NCBI GenBank assembly: GCA_937927445.1
Contig: CALAOB010000167.1
Location: forward strand, 1-22,360
Origin: an uncultured Oribacterium sp.
GTDB taxonomy: Bacteria > Bacillota > Clostridia > Lachnospirales > Lachnospiraceae
Direction of reading: 5' to 3'
DNA: 22,360 nucleotides
The notes beneath the pieces are model-generated. The model had not been told where the DNA came from, made no database searches, and saw nothing but the letters and a program-made list of their open reading frames with translations. Shown piece after piece: positions 1 through 8,401 of this stretch. Each line of letters begins with the position of its first letter. Position 1 is the first letter of the stretch. The position numbers were made by a program, and so were the translations under genes.

Positions 1-1
1 G

Positions 2-2062
2 TACCATGCCGGTTTTATCGGCACGCAGGCCAGAGAGCGGAACCGTGCAGAGAAGATCCGTGTGTTAAAGGAGCGCATCGCCGAGCTGGAAGCAGAGATC
101 GCCAGACTTTCGGAAGAAGCAGTGCAGTTCCAGAATCGGATCGGGCGCCTCGAGGAAGAGTATCAGGGCTTCCCGAAGGAAAAAGCGCTGAAGGATGCAC
201 TCAATATCTGCGAAGAGGCGGAGAAGTGGCTGGATCTTCAGAATAAACAGAAGCAGAAGCTTGATCAGGAGGTGCATGCGCTGATTCAGTCGCTGCAGGA
301 GGACCGGACCGAGGCGGCGAAGATCGCAGAACGGCTGTATCTCCGGAACAGTCTGGAGGTGTTTGTGCAGGCTTCACAGGCTGCGATGGAATACCAGAGC
401 GGTCTCCGCGCACTGGCACTTACCCATGCATCGTACCTTGATCAGGTCGCGGCACTCCGGCAGCAGCAGGCGCAGCTCGACAGTATCGAGGCCGACCTTG
501 AGCAGCTTCGCTATGATCAGGGCATCCTCGAAAAGGATATCCGGGATGTCGAAAACCGAAAGGACTCCATCGAAAAGCAGCTCGCGCTCACCGATTATGC
601 GGCGATCCAGGAGAGACTGGATACCTGCATCGAGTGGCTCGCGCACTATGATGAGACGCGTGGCAACTGTGAGAACGAACGGGGCCGGAAGGAGACGGAA
701 TGCCGGAATACGAAGGAGAAAATCGAGACCCTGTCGGCGGCACGTATCCTGCTGGAGGCGGAGCGGGCGTATACGGAGGAGGTCTATCTCGAGGAGTATA
801 AGCTCGGCTATGTCTTTCCAGTAGAGGAGGTCGTGGCAGACGAAAGGCGTGTGGAAGAGCGCGTAAGTGCGGCATCGGATGGCGTGGGCGCGGAAGCGTA
901 TAATTCTGTGGCGAATCTGGCGCGTGCGGAAGAAAAGAAAGCCGTTGCGCATATCAGGAGTGCACAGGAAACCATGGCAGAGCTTCGGAAGAACGCAGAG
1001 GATCTCGAGCAGCTGCAGACGAAGGTACAGCAGGTATACTTCGAGTGCAGTGGACTCCTCATCGATTATCAGATCAGCTCCTTTGAGCAGTTTGCGGAGC
1101 TTCGGAAGAAGCGCCCACAGGAGAGCAGCCTCGCGACACCGGTACAGCGACTGGATTACCAGGCGCGCTATCGTGGCAGTCGGATCCCGTTCCAGAAGCT
1201 GTCGGGGATCCTCGATGAGGAGCTCGAGAGCCTGCGTCAGCTGATTAAGCAGACGGATCGGGAGCTGTTCGAGGATATCCTGTCGAACACGATGAGCCGG
1301 AAGATCCGAAGCCGTATCAACAGTGCGCAGAGCTGGGTCGAAAATATGAACCGGCAGATGGAGTGTATGAATACCTCCAGTGGTCTCAAGCTTCGACTTC
1401 GCTGGCGCAGTAAGACAGCGGAGAGCGAGTCCCAGCTGGATACCGCCGAGCTCGTGGAGCTCCTGCGAAAAGACTACCGCTCCATGAAGGAGGAAGAGGC
1501 CGCACGCCTCAGCCAGCATTTCCGTTCGAAGGTGGAGGAGTCGCGTAGAATCGCGGAGGACAGCGGTGGAGCGGCGTCCTTCTATCAAGTGATGCAGGAT
1601 GCCCTGGACTACCGGAAGTGGTTTGAGTTCCAGCTCTTCTGCGAGAAGCCGGGTGAGCGGCAGAAGGAGCTGACGAACTCGGTATTCGGTACCTTCTCCG
1701 GTGGTGAGAAGGCGATGTCCATGTATGTCCCGCTGTTCTCAGCGGTGACTGCGAAGTATCGAGGTGCCCGTCCGGATGCCCCGCAGATCGTATCGCTCGA
1801 CGAGGCCTTCGCCGGCGTCGATAATCGGAATATCCGGGATATGTTCCGTCTCATGCGGGAGTTCGGCTTCGATTTTATCATCAATTCCCAGGTACTCTGG
1901 GGCGATGCCGATACCCTCGATGCACTGGCGATCTATGAGCTCGTGCGCCCGAACAATGCGAAGTTCGTCACGGCGCTTTCGTTCCTGTGGAATGGAAATG
2001 TACGTGTGCTGATGGAGGATGCAGCAGAGATGGAAGAGGAGAGTAAACGACTGGAGGAATGA
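2..2062 (+). CDS. jetC: Wadjet type II SMC-like ATPase JetC (TIGR02680 family), 5' end outside window
   Basis: This is the C-terminal part (about 686 residues) of an SMC/MukB-like ATPase of the TIGR02680 family. In Wadjet systems such a protein extrudes DNA loops on small circular DNA and passes it to a nuclease for cleavage. The frame is open to the left edge of the window, so the GTG at 62 is not the start; family members are about twice this length. Long Glu/Gln/Arg-rich heptad stretches from about 60 to 1100 and 1400 to 1560 are the coiled coil. The ATPase head follows: the ABC signature FSGGEKA (about 1694-1714), Walker B ending in SLDEAF (Asp at 1799, Glu at 1802), the D-loop AGVD and a terminal IINSQ segment. 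The Walker A half is upstream. jetD follows 65 bases later on the same strand. Family assignment is from motif recognition. Confidence 0.88.
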   Translation, partial: YHAGFIGTQARERNRAEKIRVLKERIAELEAEIARLSEEAVQFQNRIGRLEEEYQGFPKEKALKDALNICEEAEKWLDLQNKQKQKLDQEVHALIQSLQEDRTEAAKIAERLYLRNSLEVFVQASQAAMEYQSGLRALALTHASYLDQVAALRQQQAQLDSIEADLEQLRYDQGILEKDIRDVENRKDSIEKQLALTDYAAIQERLDTCIEWLAHYDETRGNCENERGRKETECRNTKEKIETLSAARILLEAERAYTEEVYLEEYKLGYVFPVEEVVADERRVEERVSAASDGVGAEAYNSVANLARAEEKKAVAHIRSAQETMAELRKNAEDLEQLQTKVQQVYFECSGLLIDYQISSFEQFAELRKKRPQESSLATPVQRLDYQARYRGSRIPFQKLSGILDEELESLRQLIKQTDRELFEDILSNTMSRKIRSRINSAQSWVENMNRQMECMNTSSGLKLRLRWRSKTAESESQLDTAELVELLRKDYRSMKEEEAARLSQHFRSKVEESRRIAEDSGGAASFYQVMQDALDYRKWFEFQLFCEKPGERQKELTNSVFGTFSGGEKAMSMYVPLFSAVTAKYRGARPDAPQIVSLDEAFAGVDNRNIRDMFRLMREFGFDFIINSQVLWGDADTLDALAIYELVRPNNAKFVTALSFLWNGNVRVLMEDAAEMEEESKRLEE

Positions 2063-2127
2063 TGGGCGATGTTAAAGTGTCCGCCGAAGCCCTGCCGGAA
2101 CGCTAACAGATCGAAGGAGAAAGCGTC

Positions 2128-3516
2128 ATGGAAAAGGATAAAATGCGGGAAGCGTGCCTTGCGTACTTTCGTAGTATGCCGGTGTTTGAGCGGCTTCTCT
2201 CTCAGTTCTGCGAGAAGTATCGCTCCTATGGCTGCTTCTGCGGCAGCGCCCGACTGAACATCCGAAGCGAGGATGAGCGGGAGGCGCTGGAAGGCTTCTT
2301 CGCGCGAAGCTATCATAATCAGAAAACGGCGACGATTTCTGCGCAGGCCTTCCAGCGGGCACTTGAGAATACCCGTTTCGCGGAACTGTCACCGGAAGAA
2401 ATCCTGGTGGCCTTTGCAGGAGCACCGCTTTCCGGAAAGCGGGAGGAAGAGAGCCGTCGAAAGGCGTGCATCGCACGCTGCTGGGAAGCAGCGCTTGATC
2501 AGCAGGAGGTGTATGCGGACTGTGAAGCCTCGAAGCAGCTGCTGTGCGAATTTCGTGCGGTGGTGTCGGAGAGTGAAGTACAAGTATCCGAGCACGTGAT
2601 GGTGCTCTACCGACAGCTGATGAGTGGACGGCAGGAGCTGGCGGAAAACTCGCTTTTATGCGCACTTACAGAAGATCTGCATATACTGGTGCGGGCACTG
2701 GAGCTTCTGAATCGGCTTCGTGTGGAGAAGCGCTATCAATATCTTCCAGTCTTCGCAGCAGCGCTTTCCGGGGATCCGCATCGGCTGGATCCGGGTACCC
2801 GGGATGCACATCTGCTACAGCTTTTACTTCAGTGGCTTGAGGTGCAGCGGGGAGTTGAAGCTGATGAGATGAACAGTATCCCGTCGCTTTGGCGGCAGGC
2901 ACGTTACCTGTCTGCCGGCATCCTGCTGGATGATGTATCGAATTATGCGATGCTTTGTGGTGTGGAAGCCACCGGACGAGATGGACTGGTCCATGCGGGC
3001 ATGGCAGGCTTCGCGGCAGATGGTGCACCGGTGAATGTTCCGCTTTCGGTCATCACCGGGTGGACACAGCTTTGCTGTCGGGAGAACACGCTCTGGATCG
3101 TGGAAAATCCGGTGGTATATGCCGTGCTCTGCGAACGCTTCGGACGCACGCGCTCGCTCATGTGCATGAATGGACAGCCACGGCTGAGTGCCTGGCTGAT
3201 CCTCAGGCTTCTTCGTACCGCAGGAACCCGGGTATACTATGCCGGTGATTTCGATCCGGAGGGACTTTCCATTGCAGAGAAGGTGCAGCAGAGCCTGTTG
3301 CCGGGGCAGTGCGTCTTCTGGCACATGTCGGAAGCGGACTATCGCTCGGCACAGTCGCAGAAGCCGATCGATGCACGGCGGATGAAGATGCTGGATCATC
3401 TGCAGGATCCGCTGCTTCAGAAAACAGCGGCGCTGATCCGGCAGCAGGGCGTCGCCGGCTACCAGGAGAACATCCTGCAGATGTATCTTTCAGAGGATAC
3501 TGATGGCTTCATGTAA
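2128..3516 (+). CDS. jetD: Wadjet type II nuclease subunit JetD (TIGR02679, DUF3323/DUF2399 Toprim)
   Basis: A 462-residue protein matching the TIGR02679 layout: an N-terminal DUF3323-like region (about 1-200) and a C-terminal Toprim-like DUF2399 domain (about 270-430). Toprim landmarks are visible: Glu326 in WIVENP, then Asp374 and Asp376 in GDFDPEG, the acidic residues expected to bind metal for DNA cleavage. In Wadjet, JetD is the nuclease that cuts DNA trapped by the JetABC loop extruder. The ATG at 2128 is chosen because AAGGAG lies 7-8 bases upstream (about 2114-2120). The gene directly follows jetC, the order expected for jetABCD. No terminator is visible behind it, and the cobalamin block starts 75 bases later. 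Nothing suggests it is broken. Confidence 0.87.
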   Translation: MEKDKMREACLAYFRSMPVFERLLSQFCEKYRSYGCFCGSARLNIRSEDEREALEGFFARSYHNQKTATISAQAFQRALENTRFAELSPEEILVAFAGAPLSGKREEESRRKACIARCWEAALDQQEVYADCEASKQLLCEFRAVVSESEVQVSEHVMVLYRQLMSGRQELAENSLLCALTEDLHILVRALELLNRLRVEKRYQYLPVFAAALSGDPHRLDPGTRDAHLLQLLLQWLEVQRGVEADEMNSIPSLWRQARYLSAGILLDDVSNYAMLCGVEATGRDGLVHAGMAGFAADGAPVNVPLSVITGWTQLCCRENTLWIVENPVVYAVLCERFGRTRSLMCMNGQPRLSAWLILRLLRTAGTRVYYAGDFDPEGLSIAEKVQQSLLPGQCVFWHMSEADYRSAQSQKPIDARRMKMLDHLQDPLLQKTAALIRQQGVAGYQENILQMYLSEDTDGFM

Positions 3517-3591
3517 GCCAGGATCTGACGGTAGCAGTTCAGTCGGAATCACGGTTACAGAGAAGCAGTACTGGAATGGGGGGATTGCGTG

Positions 3592-4383
3592 ATGAGTGGA
3601 GAGAATATCGGAACAGTGTATGCGGTCGGGTTCGGTCCCGGTGATGAGTGCTATGAGACGATGGAGGCACAGGAGGTGCTGGCGGGGGTCGATGTGATCG
3701 TCGGCTACCAGACCTACGTGAAGCTTCTCGAGGCGCAGTTTCCGGAGAAGCAGTTTCTGGTGTCGGGCATGCATGCCGAGGAGGCGCGCTGCCGTGAGGC
3801 ACTGAAGCTGGCGAGTGAGGGGCAGAATGTCGCAGTGGTGTCGTCCGGTGACAGTGCGGTGTATGGCATGGCGGGGCTGCTCTATACGCTGTCCGAGGAG
3901 GATGCGTACCGGGGCGTGCAGGTCGTAACGGTACCGGGACTCAGCGCGGTGCTGAGCGGAAGCGCAGTTCTGGGCGCGCCGGTGGGGCATGATTTCTGCG
4001 TCATCAGTCTGTCAGACCTGCTGACGCCGTGGGCGAAGATCGAGCAGCGACTGAAGGCCGCCGCCGAAGCGGATTTCGTCATCGTCCTGTATAATCCGGT
4101 CAGCCGGACGCGGCAGGCACAGTACCAGCGGGCCTGCGCGATCCTCTCGGAGACGCTCCCCGCAGACCGGGTATGTGCGTACGTCCGAAACATTGGCCGC
4201 GACGGACAGAAAAGCCGGATCTTTCTGCTGAACGAGCTCGCCGGGCTCGCGACGGGGACGGACGGCGATGAAATCGACATGCTGAGCACGATTTTCATCG
4301 GGAACAGCGAGACGCGCGTCATCGAGACGCCGGACGGCCCGCGGATGGTGACCCCGCGTGGGTATGAGCGGAAGCACGGGTGA
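3592..4383 (+). CDS. cobJ: Precorrin-3B / cobalt-precorrin-3 C17-methyltransferase
   Basis: SAM-dependent methyltransferase that methylates C17 with ring contraction in corrin synthesis (CobJ in the aerobic naming, CbiH in the anaerobic). At 263 residues it has the family's normal length. The N-terminus carries the GFGPGD glycine loop followed by a segment ending in DVIVGYQTY. Further along are VVSSGDSAVYGMAG, the TVPGLSA loop and the C-terminal TIFIGNSETR motif, all typical of this branch of tetrapyrrole methylases. The start could be GTG 3589 or ATG 3592; ATG is preferred, with the G-run at 3578-3583 as a weak Shine-Dalgarno. Its stop overlaps the GTG start of cobK, which suggests translational coupling. 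The cobalt-early (cbi) function is likely in an anaerobe, but that is inference. Confidence 0.93.
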   Translation: MSGENIGTVYAVGFGPGDECYETMEAQEVLAGVDVIVGYQTYVKLLEAQFPEKQFLVSGMHAEEARCREALKLASEGQNVAVVSSGDSAVYGMAGLLYTLSEEDAYRGVQVVTVPGLSAVLSGSAVLGAPVGHDFCVISLSDLLTPWAKIEQRLKAAAEADFVIVLYNPVSRTRQAQYQRACAILSETLPADRVCAYVRNIGRDGQKSRIFLLNELAGLATGTDGDEIDMLSTIFIGNSETRVIETPDGPRMVTPRGYERKHG

Positions 4384-5336
4384 ACGGGATGCATGTATTT
4401 CTGTTTGGCGGGACGACCGAGGGGCGAAAGATCGCGGAAGCGATCGCCGAAGTGAATAGAGAATGGGCGGCGCATGGAGATGCGTCGGCATGCGAGGCGG
4501 GTGAGCCCCTGAGTTTACCGTTCTGCGCGGAGGTGTATGTAGCGACGGCGTATGGGGCGAGTCTGCTGCCGGCGGGGCCGGGGATCACGGTGCATGTCGG
4601 GCGACTGGACGCGGCGGAGATGAGGGCACTGTTTGAGGCAGCTCGTCAGACGTCCGGTCCGTTGCTGGTGGTCGATGCGACGCATCCGTACGCGGCGGTG
4701 GTGAGAGAGAATATCCTCTCCGCGTGTGCGGCAGCGGGGGTTCGTTGTATCCGTGTGGAGCGGGAGAGCACCGGTGCGGGGGAAGCTGAGCTCGCGCCGG
4801 AGGGCGCGGCGCTTCATTGGGTGGATTCCATCGAGGAAGCAGCGGCGTGGCTGGCGGCGAAGTCGTCGCATCGCCCGAACATCCTGATCACGACGGGCTC
4901 GAAGGAGCTCGCGCCGTACACGCAGATCCAGGATTTCGCGGCGCGCTGCTATGTGCGGGCGCTGCCGACGGTGGAGGCGCTCGAGAAGTGTCAGGCGCTC
5001 GGTTTCCGGCGGGAGCATCTGATCCTGATGCAGGGGCCGTTTTCCGAAGAGATGAATGTCGCGCAGCTCCGGTACGCAGATGCGGGCTACCTCGTCACGA
5101 AAGCGTCGGGCGAGACCGGCGGCTTCCCGGAGAAATGTGAGGCGGCACTTGCGCTCGGTGTAGAGGTCGTCTGCATTGGGCGACCGAAGGTGGTTTCGAT
5201 CCCAGACGCGGCGTGGTATGATAGAGAGAAGTTAGATGCGGTGCTGCGACGGATCTGCGAGATCGGAAGCACGGGGACGTGCGAAAGCAGCAGCGAAGAC
5301 GCTGTGGCGACATGCGAAAACAGCAGACAGCGGTGA
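4380..5336 (+). CDS. cobK: Precorrin-6A / cobalt-precorrin-6A reductase
   Basis: NAD(P)H-dependent reductase of the macrocycle (CobK/CbiJ). Recognisable motifs are FGGTTEGRKIAEAIAE near the N-terminus, VVDATHPYAAVVREN in the middle, LITTGSKEL, and the C-terminal VTKASGETGGFPEKCEAA followed by CIGRPK. At 318 residues it is about 55-65 longer than usual. The extra length is a loop of about 20 residues after the first helix (about 24-43, rich in Ala, Glu and Gly) and a Ser/Glu/Cys-rich tail after residue 292. The tail's DNA holds two near copies of TGCGAAARCAGCAG. The GTG start overlaps the cobJ stop (GTGA); ATG 4389 fits the core family N-terminus equally well. Confidence 0.9.
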   Translation: MNGMHVFLFGGTTEGRKIAEAIAEVNREWAAHGDASACEAGEPLSLPFCAEVYVATAYGASLLPAGPGITVHVGRLDAAEMRALFEAARQTSGPLLVVDATHPYAAVVRENILSACAAAGVRCIRVERESTGAGEAELAPEGAALHWVDSIEEAAAWLAAKSSHRPNILITTGSKELAPYTQIQDFAARCYVRALPTVEALEKCQALGFRREHLILMQGPFSEEMNVAQLRYADAGYLVTKASGETGGFPEKCEAALALGVEVVCIGRPKVVSIPDAAWYDREKLDAVLRRICEIGSTGTCESSSEDAVATCENSRQR

Positions 5337-5396
5337 TGTGAAACTCGAAGCGACGCTGCCGTCTCGGACGGACAGTTGCAGATATGGAGGTAGGAC

Positions 5397-6722
5397 ATGA
5401 GAATCGTAAATCTGATCGGGGTAGGCCCTGGCAATCCGGATATGCTGACGAAGAGAGCGGTCGATGCCATTTCGGCATCGGACGTGGTGATGGGAGCGAC
5501 GCGTGCGCTGAATACGGCGCGGGCGGCGATGCCGGGAGAGGGCGGCCCGGAGCTGCTCGAGACCTTCCGCACGGAGGAGATGGCCGAGTACATCCTCGCG
5601 CATCCGGAAAAGAAAACCATCTCGGCGGTTTTCACCGGCGATACGAGCGTGTATTCCGGCGCGATCCCGCTCCGGCGCGCGCTGAAAAAGCACATGGCGG
5701 AGGTGCGCGACGAGGACTCCGAGGACGAGAGCACGCTCGAGCAGCTCGAGATCCGGAACTACGCCGGCGTGTCGAGCATCCAGTACTTCCTCAGCAAGCG
5801 TTCGATCAGCATGGCGGACGTGAAGCTCGTCAGCCTGCACGGCCTGCATAAGGACATGGTGCCGCTGATCCGCGAGAACCGTTTCGTCTGCGCCCTGCTC
5901 GGTGCAGAGGACAATGTCTCCATCATCGCGCAGGAGCTGGTACAATTCGGCCTCAATAACGTGCGCATCACGGTCGGCGAGCGCCTGAGCTACGCGGATG
6001 AGAAATTCACTGTTGGATCGCCGCGCGAGCTCCGGAATCAGAGCTTTGACCGCCTCGCCATCGCGCTGTTCGAGAACGACGGCTTCCGCGCATCCATCCG
6101 AAGCTTCGGTATCTCGGATGACCGCTTCAACCGCCTCGATGGCATCCCGATGACGAAGCGCGATGTGCGTGCGCTGAGCCTCTGCCGTCTCGCCCTCCGC
6201 GAGAACAGCATCGTCTACGATATCGGCGCCGGCACCGGCAGTGTGTCGATCGAGGCCGCGCTCACCTGCCCGGAGGGCAAGGTGATTTCCGTCGAGGTGG
6301 ATCAGGACGCGATCTACACGCTCGAGCAGAACCGCTACCAGTTCAAGGTCGACAACATCCGCATCGTGCGCGGCATCGCACCGACCTGCTTCGCGGCAGA
6401 GAGCTTCCAGGCACCGGGTGAGCGGAAGAATGTCTCCGACGAGGGTCCGCTGCCGATCCCGGACTGCGTTTTCATCGGCGGCAGCAAGGGCAATCTCGGC
6501 GCGATCGTCGACTGGGCGATTGGCATCAACCCGAATGTCATCATCGTCATCAACACAGTGACCCTCGAGTCCAGCGCCGAGGTGCTGGAGATCGAGCGTC
6601 GGCTCACAGACTACCAGTTCGAGATGGTGGAGATCCAGGCGACCAGTCTCGAGCGCCGCGGCAGCTATCACATGCACCGCGCGGAAAACCCGATCACCAT
6701 CACCAGAATCTCGAGACGGTGA
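5397..6722 (+). CDS. cbiET: Precorrin-6Y C5,15-methyltransferase (decarboxylating), CbiE-CbiT fusion
   Basis: Bifunctional enzyme that methylates C5 and C15 and decarboxylates the C12 acetate side chain; the fused form is called CobL. The CbiE tetrapyrrole-methylase half is residues 1 to about 215 (GVGPGNPDMLTKRA at the N-terminus, FTGDTSVYSGA near 80). The CbiT half follows from about 235 (MTKRDVRALSL), with the SAM-binding loop DIGAGTGSVSIEAA starting at Asp275. GGAGG at 5386-5390 sits 6 bases before the ATG and fixes the start. Two acidic or polar stretches look like extra loops: about residues 101-118 in CbiE (DEDSEDES) and about 332-355 in CbiT. The gene is 60 bases after cobK on the same strand. 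Confidence 0.93.
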   Translation: MRIVNLIGVGPGNPDMLTKRAVDAISASDVVMGATRALNTARAAMPGEGGPELLETFRTEEMAEYILAHPEKKTISAVFTGDTSVYSGAIPLRRALKKHMAEVRDEDSEDESTLEQLEIRNYAGVSSIQYFLSKRSISMADVKLVSLHGLHKDMVPLIRENRFVCALLGAEDNVSIIAQELVQFGLNNVRITVGERLSYADEKFTVGSPRELRNQSFDRLAIALFENDGFRASIRSFGISDDRFNRLDGIPMTKRDVRALSLCRLALRENSIVYDIGAGTGSVSIEAALTCPEGKVISVEVDQDAIYTLEQNRYQFKVDNIRIVRGIAPTCFAAESFQAPGERKNVSDEGPLPIPDCVFIGGSKGNLGAIVDWAIGINPNVIIVINTVTLESSAEVLEIERRLTDYQFEMVEIQATSLERRGSYHMHRAENPITITRISRR

Positions 6723-6818
6723 GGTGGCGGAGGCCCGGGCCGGTGGATTTTCGGACATGATTTGACAGACTGCATCGGAAGGTGCGCTGCATTCCGCGGC
6801 GTTCAGAGCACAAACCCT

Positions 6819-8387
6819 ATGAGACATACATTTCGTAAAATCGTGATCGCCGCGGATCGAAGCGGCGCAGGAAAGACCACAGTCAGCTGTGGTCTTCTTG
6901 CCGTGCTGAAAAAACGGGGCGTAAAGGTTCAGAGCTTCAAGTGCGGGCCCGACTACATTGACCCGATGTTCCACCGGCGGGTCCTCGGCGTGCCGTCCGG
7001 AAACCTCGACAGCTTCTTCACGGATGCGGCCACGCTTCGGCGGATTTTTACGAAGCGTGTGGTGGAGAGCGGTGCGGATCTCGCGCTCGTCGAGGGCGTG
7101 ATGGGGTACTATGACGGGCTCGGCGGCGTGTCGAGCCGTGCATCGACCTGGGAAATCGCACACATCCTCGACGCACCGACCATCCTCGTGATGGACGCGA
7201 AAGGCGCCAGTGTGAGCAGTGCCGCCCTCGTACGTGGGATGATGGAATTCAGGGAAGAGATGAGTGCGGAGAGCGGCAGATCGACGCCGGGCCGACCGGC
7301 AGAGATTCCGCCTGAAGAGGTGCCGGCGATCGGACGATCTGCGTGCACTGGGGATTCCGAGTCGGCGAGTCCGTCGGATGGATGCCGCCGTGATGAAGCA
7401 GCAAAAAGGGCAGGCAGCAGGCAGAGCGGCATCCGCGGACTGATTCTGAATCGTGTGTCGCCGATGTTCTATCCGCGCCTTAGGAGTGTGATTGAAGAGT
7501 ACTGCCCGGGCATCGAGGTCCTCGGCTACCTGCCGGAGCTGCCGGAGCTGAAGGTTCCGTCCCGCCACCTCGGTCTCGTCGAGCCGGAGGAAATCGCGGA
7601 TTTCCAGCGCTGGACGGAACGCGTCGCCGCGCAGATGGAAGAAAGCGTGGATGTGGAGCGGCTGCTGGAGATTGCGCGTGTGGAACCGCCCATTAAATCA
7701 GAGAAGATACAGCCGGCGATGGAAAGCGCGCGAAGAGTGCGGATCGCGGTGTCCGAGGACGAAGCGTTCAACTTTACGTACGAGGAGAACCGGGCGCTGC
7801 TGCAGCAGCTCGGTGCGGAGCTTGTGCCGTTCAGTCCGCTGCATGACGCGGCACTGCCGGCAGATACCGACGGCCTGCTCCTGTCCGGCGGTTATCCGGA
7901 GCTCTACAGGGACGCGCTGCATGCCAATGCTTCGATGCGCGCGTCGGTGGCGGAGGCGGTGAAGCAGGGGCTCCCGACGATCGCCGAGTGCGGTGGCTAT
8001 ATGTACCTACTGGACGCCATCGAGCAGGTTTCGATGTGCGGCGTGCTGAGGGGCGACGCGGAGCGAAAACCTCGGCTGGTGCGCTTCGGCTATGTCGAGG
8101 CGGAGACCAGACGCGATAGCGTGCTCGGCCCGGCTGGCACCGTACTGCGCGGACATGAGTTCCACCGCTACGACTGCGACTTCAACGGCGCGGACTGCAC
8201 CCTCACGAAGCCTGCAGCCGGCCACGGCCGTGCCGCGACCAGTGCCCGCAGCTACGAAGGCATCTACCTCACCGACAGCCTCGCCGCCGGCTTCCCCCAC
8301 TTCTACTACTGGGGCAACCCCGCCGCCCTCGCCCACTTCCTCGACGCTTGCCGGACGTGGCGGAGGAAACAGGACATCAGGAGATGA
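6819..8387 (+). CDS. cbiA: Cobyrinate a,c-diamide synthase
   Basis: Glutamine- and ATP-dependent amidase of the CbiA/CobB family, which amidates the a and c acetate side chains. The N-terminal P-loop domain has IAADRSGAGKTT at about residues 8-20, then FKCGPDYIDPMFH. The C-terminal class I glutaminase-like domain has the nucleophile Cys391 in AECGGYMYL and the late motif RGHEFHRYDCD. From ATG 6819 it is 522 residues, against about 450-460 usual. Most of the excess is a Ser/Gly/Glu/Arg-rich block of about 60 residues (roughly 144-204) between SSAALVRGMMEF and GIRGLILNRVSP, both family-conserved. ATG 6819 is preferred because it directly precedes the family N-terminus; no good Shine-Dalgarno is seen, and an in-frame TTG at 6762 is possible. 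Confidence 0.9.
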   Translation: MRHTFRKIVIAADRSGAGKTTVSCGLLAVLKKRGVKVQSFKCGPDYIDPMFHRRVLGVPSGNLDSFFTDAATLRRIFTKRVVESGADLALVEGVMGYYDGLGGVSSRASTWEIAHILDAPTILVMDAKGASVSSAALVRGMMEFREEMSAESGRSTPGRPAEIPPEEVPAIGRSACTGDSESASPSDGCRRDEAAKRAGSRQSGIRGLILNRVSPMFYPRLRSVIEEYCPGIEVLGYLPELPELKVPSRHLGLVEPEEIADFQRWTERVAAQMEESVDVERLLEIARVEPPIKSEKIQPAMESARRVRIAVSEDEAFNFTYEENRALLQQLGAELVPFSPLHDAALPADTDGLLLSGGYPELYRDALHANASMRASVAEAVKQGLPTIAECGGYMYLLDAIEQVSMCGVLRGDAERKPRLVRFGYVEAETRRDSVLGPAGTVLRGHEFHRYDCDFNGADCTLTKPAAGHGRAATSARSYEGIYLTDSLAAGFPHFYYWGNPAALAHFLDACRTWRRKQDIRR

Positions 8388-8401
8388 GACAGAGGAAATC
8401 T

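Noticed and set aside
374..1588. A 404-residue minus-strand frame opposite jetC
   Set aside because: It is Leu/Arg/His-rich, as expected from reading a coiled-coil gene backwards, and has no ribosome site or motif.
2069..2257. A 62-residue frame between jetC and jetD
   Set aside because: It overlaps the start of jetD in another frame and has no ribosome site of its own or family resemblance.
5232..7568. A 778-residue open frame on the minus strand opposite cbiET and cbiA
   Set aside because: It is rich in Arg, His, Asp and Ala with no family motif or ribosome site, and lies wholly opposite genes with clear motifs. GC-rich codon bias leaves the opposite strand open.
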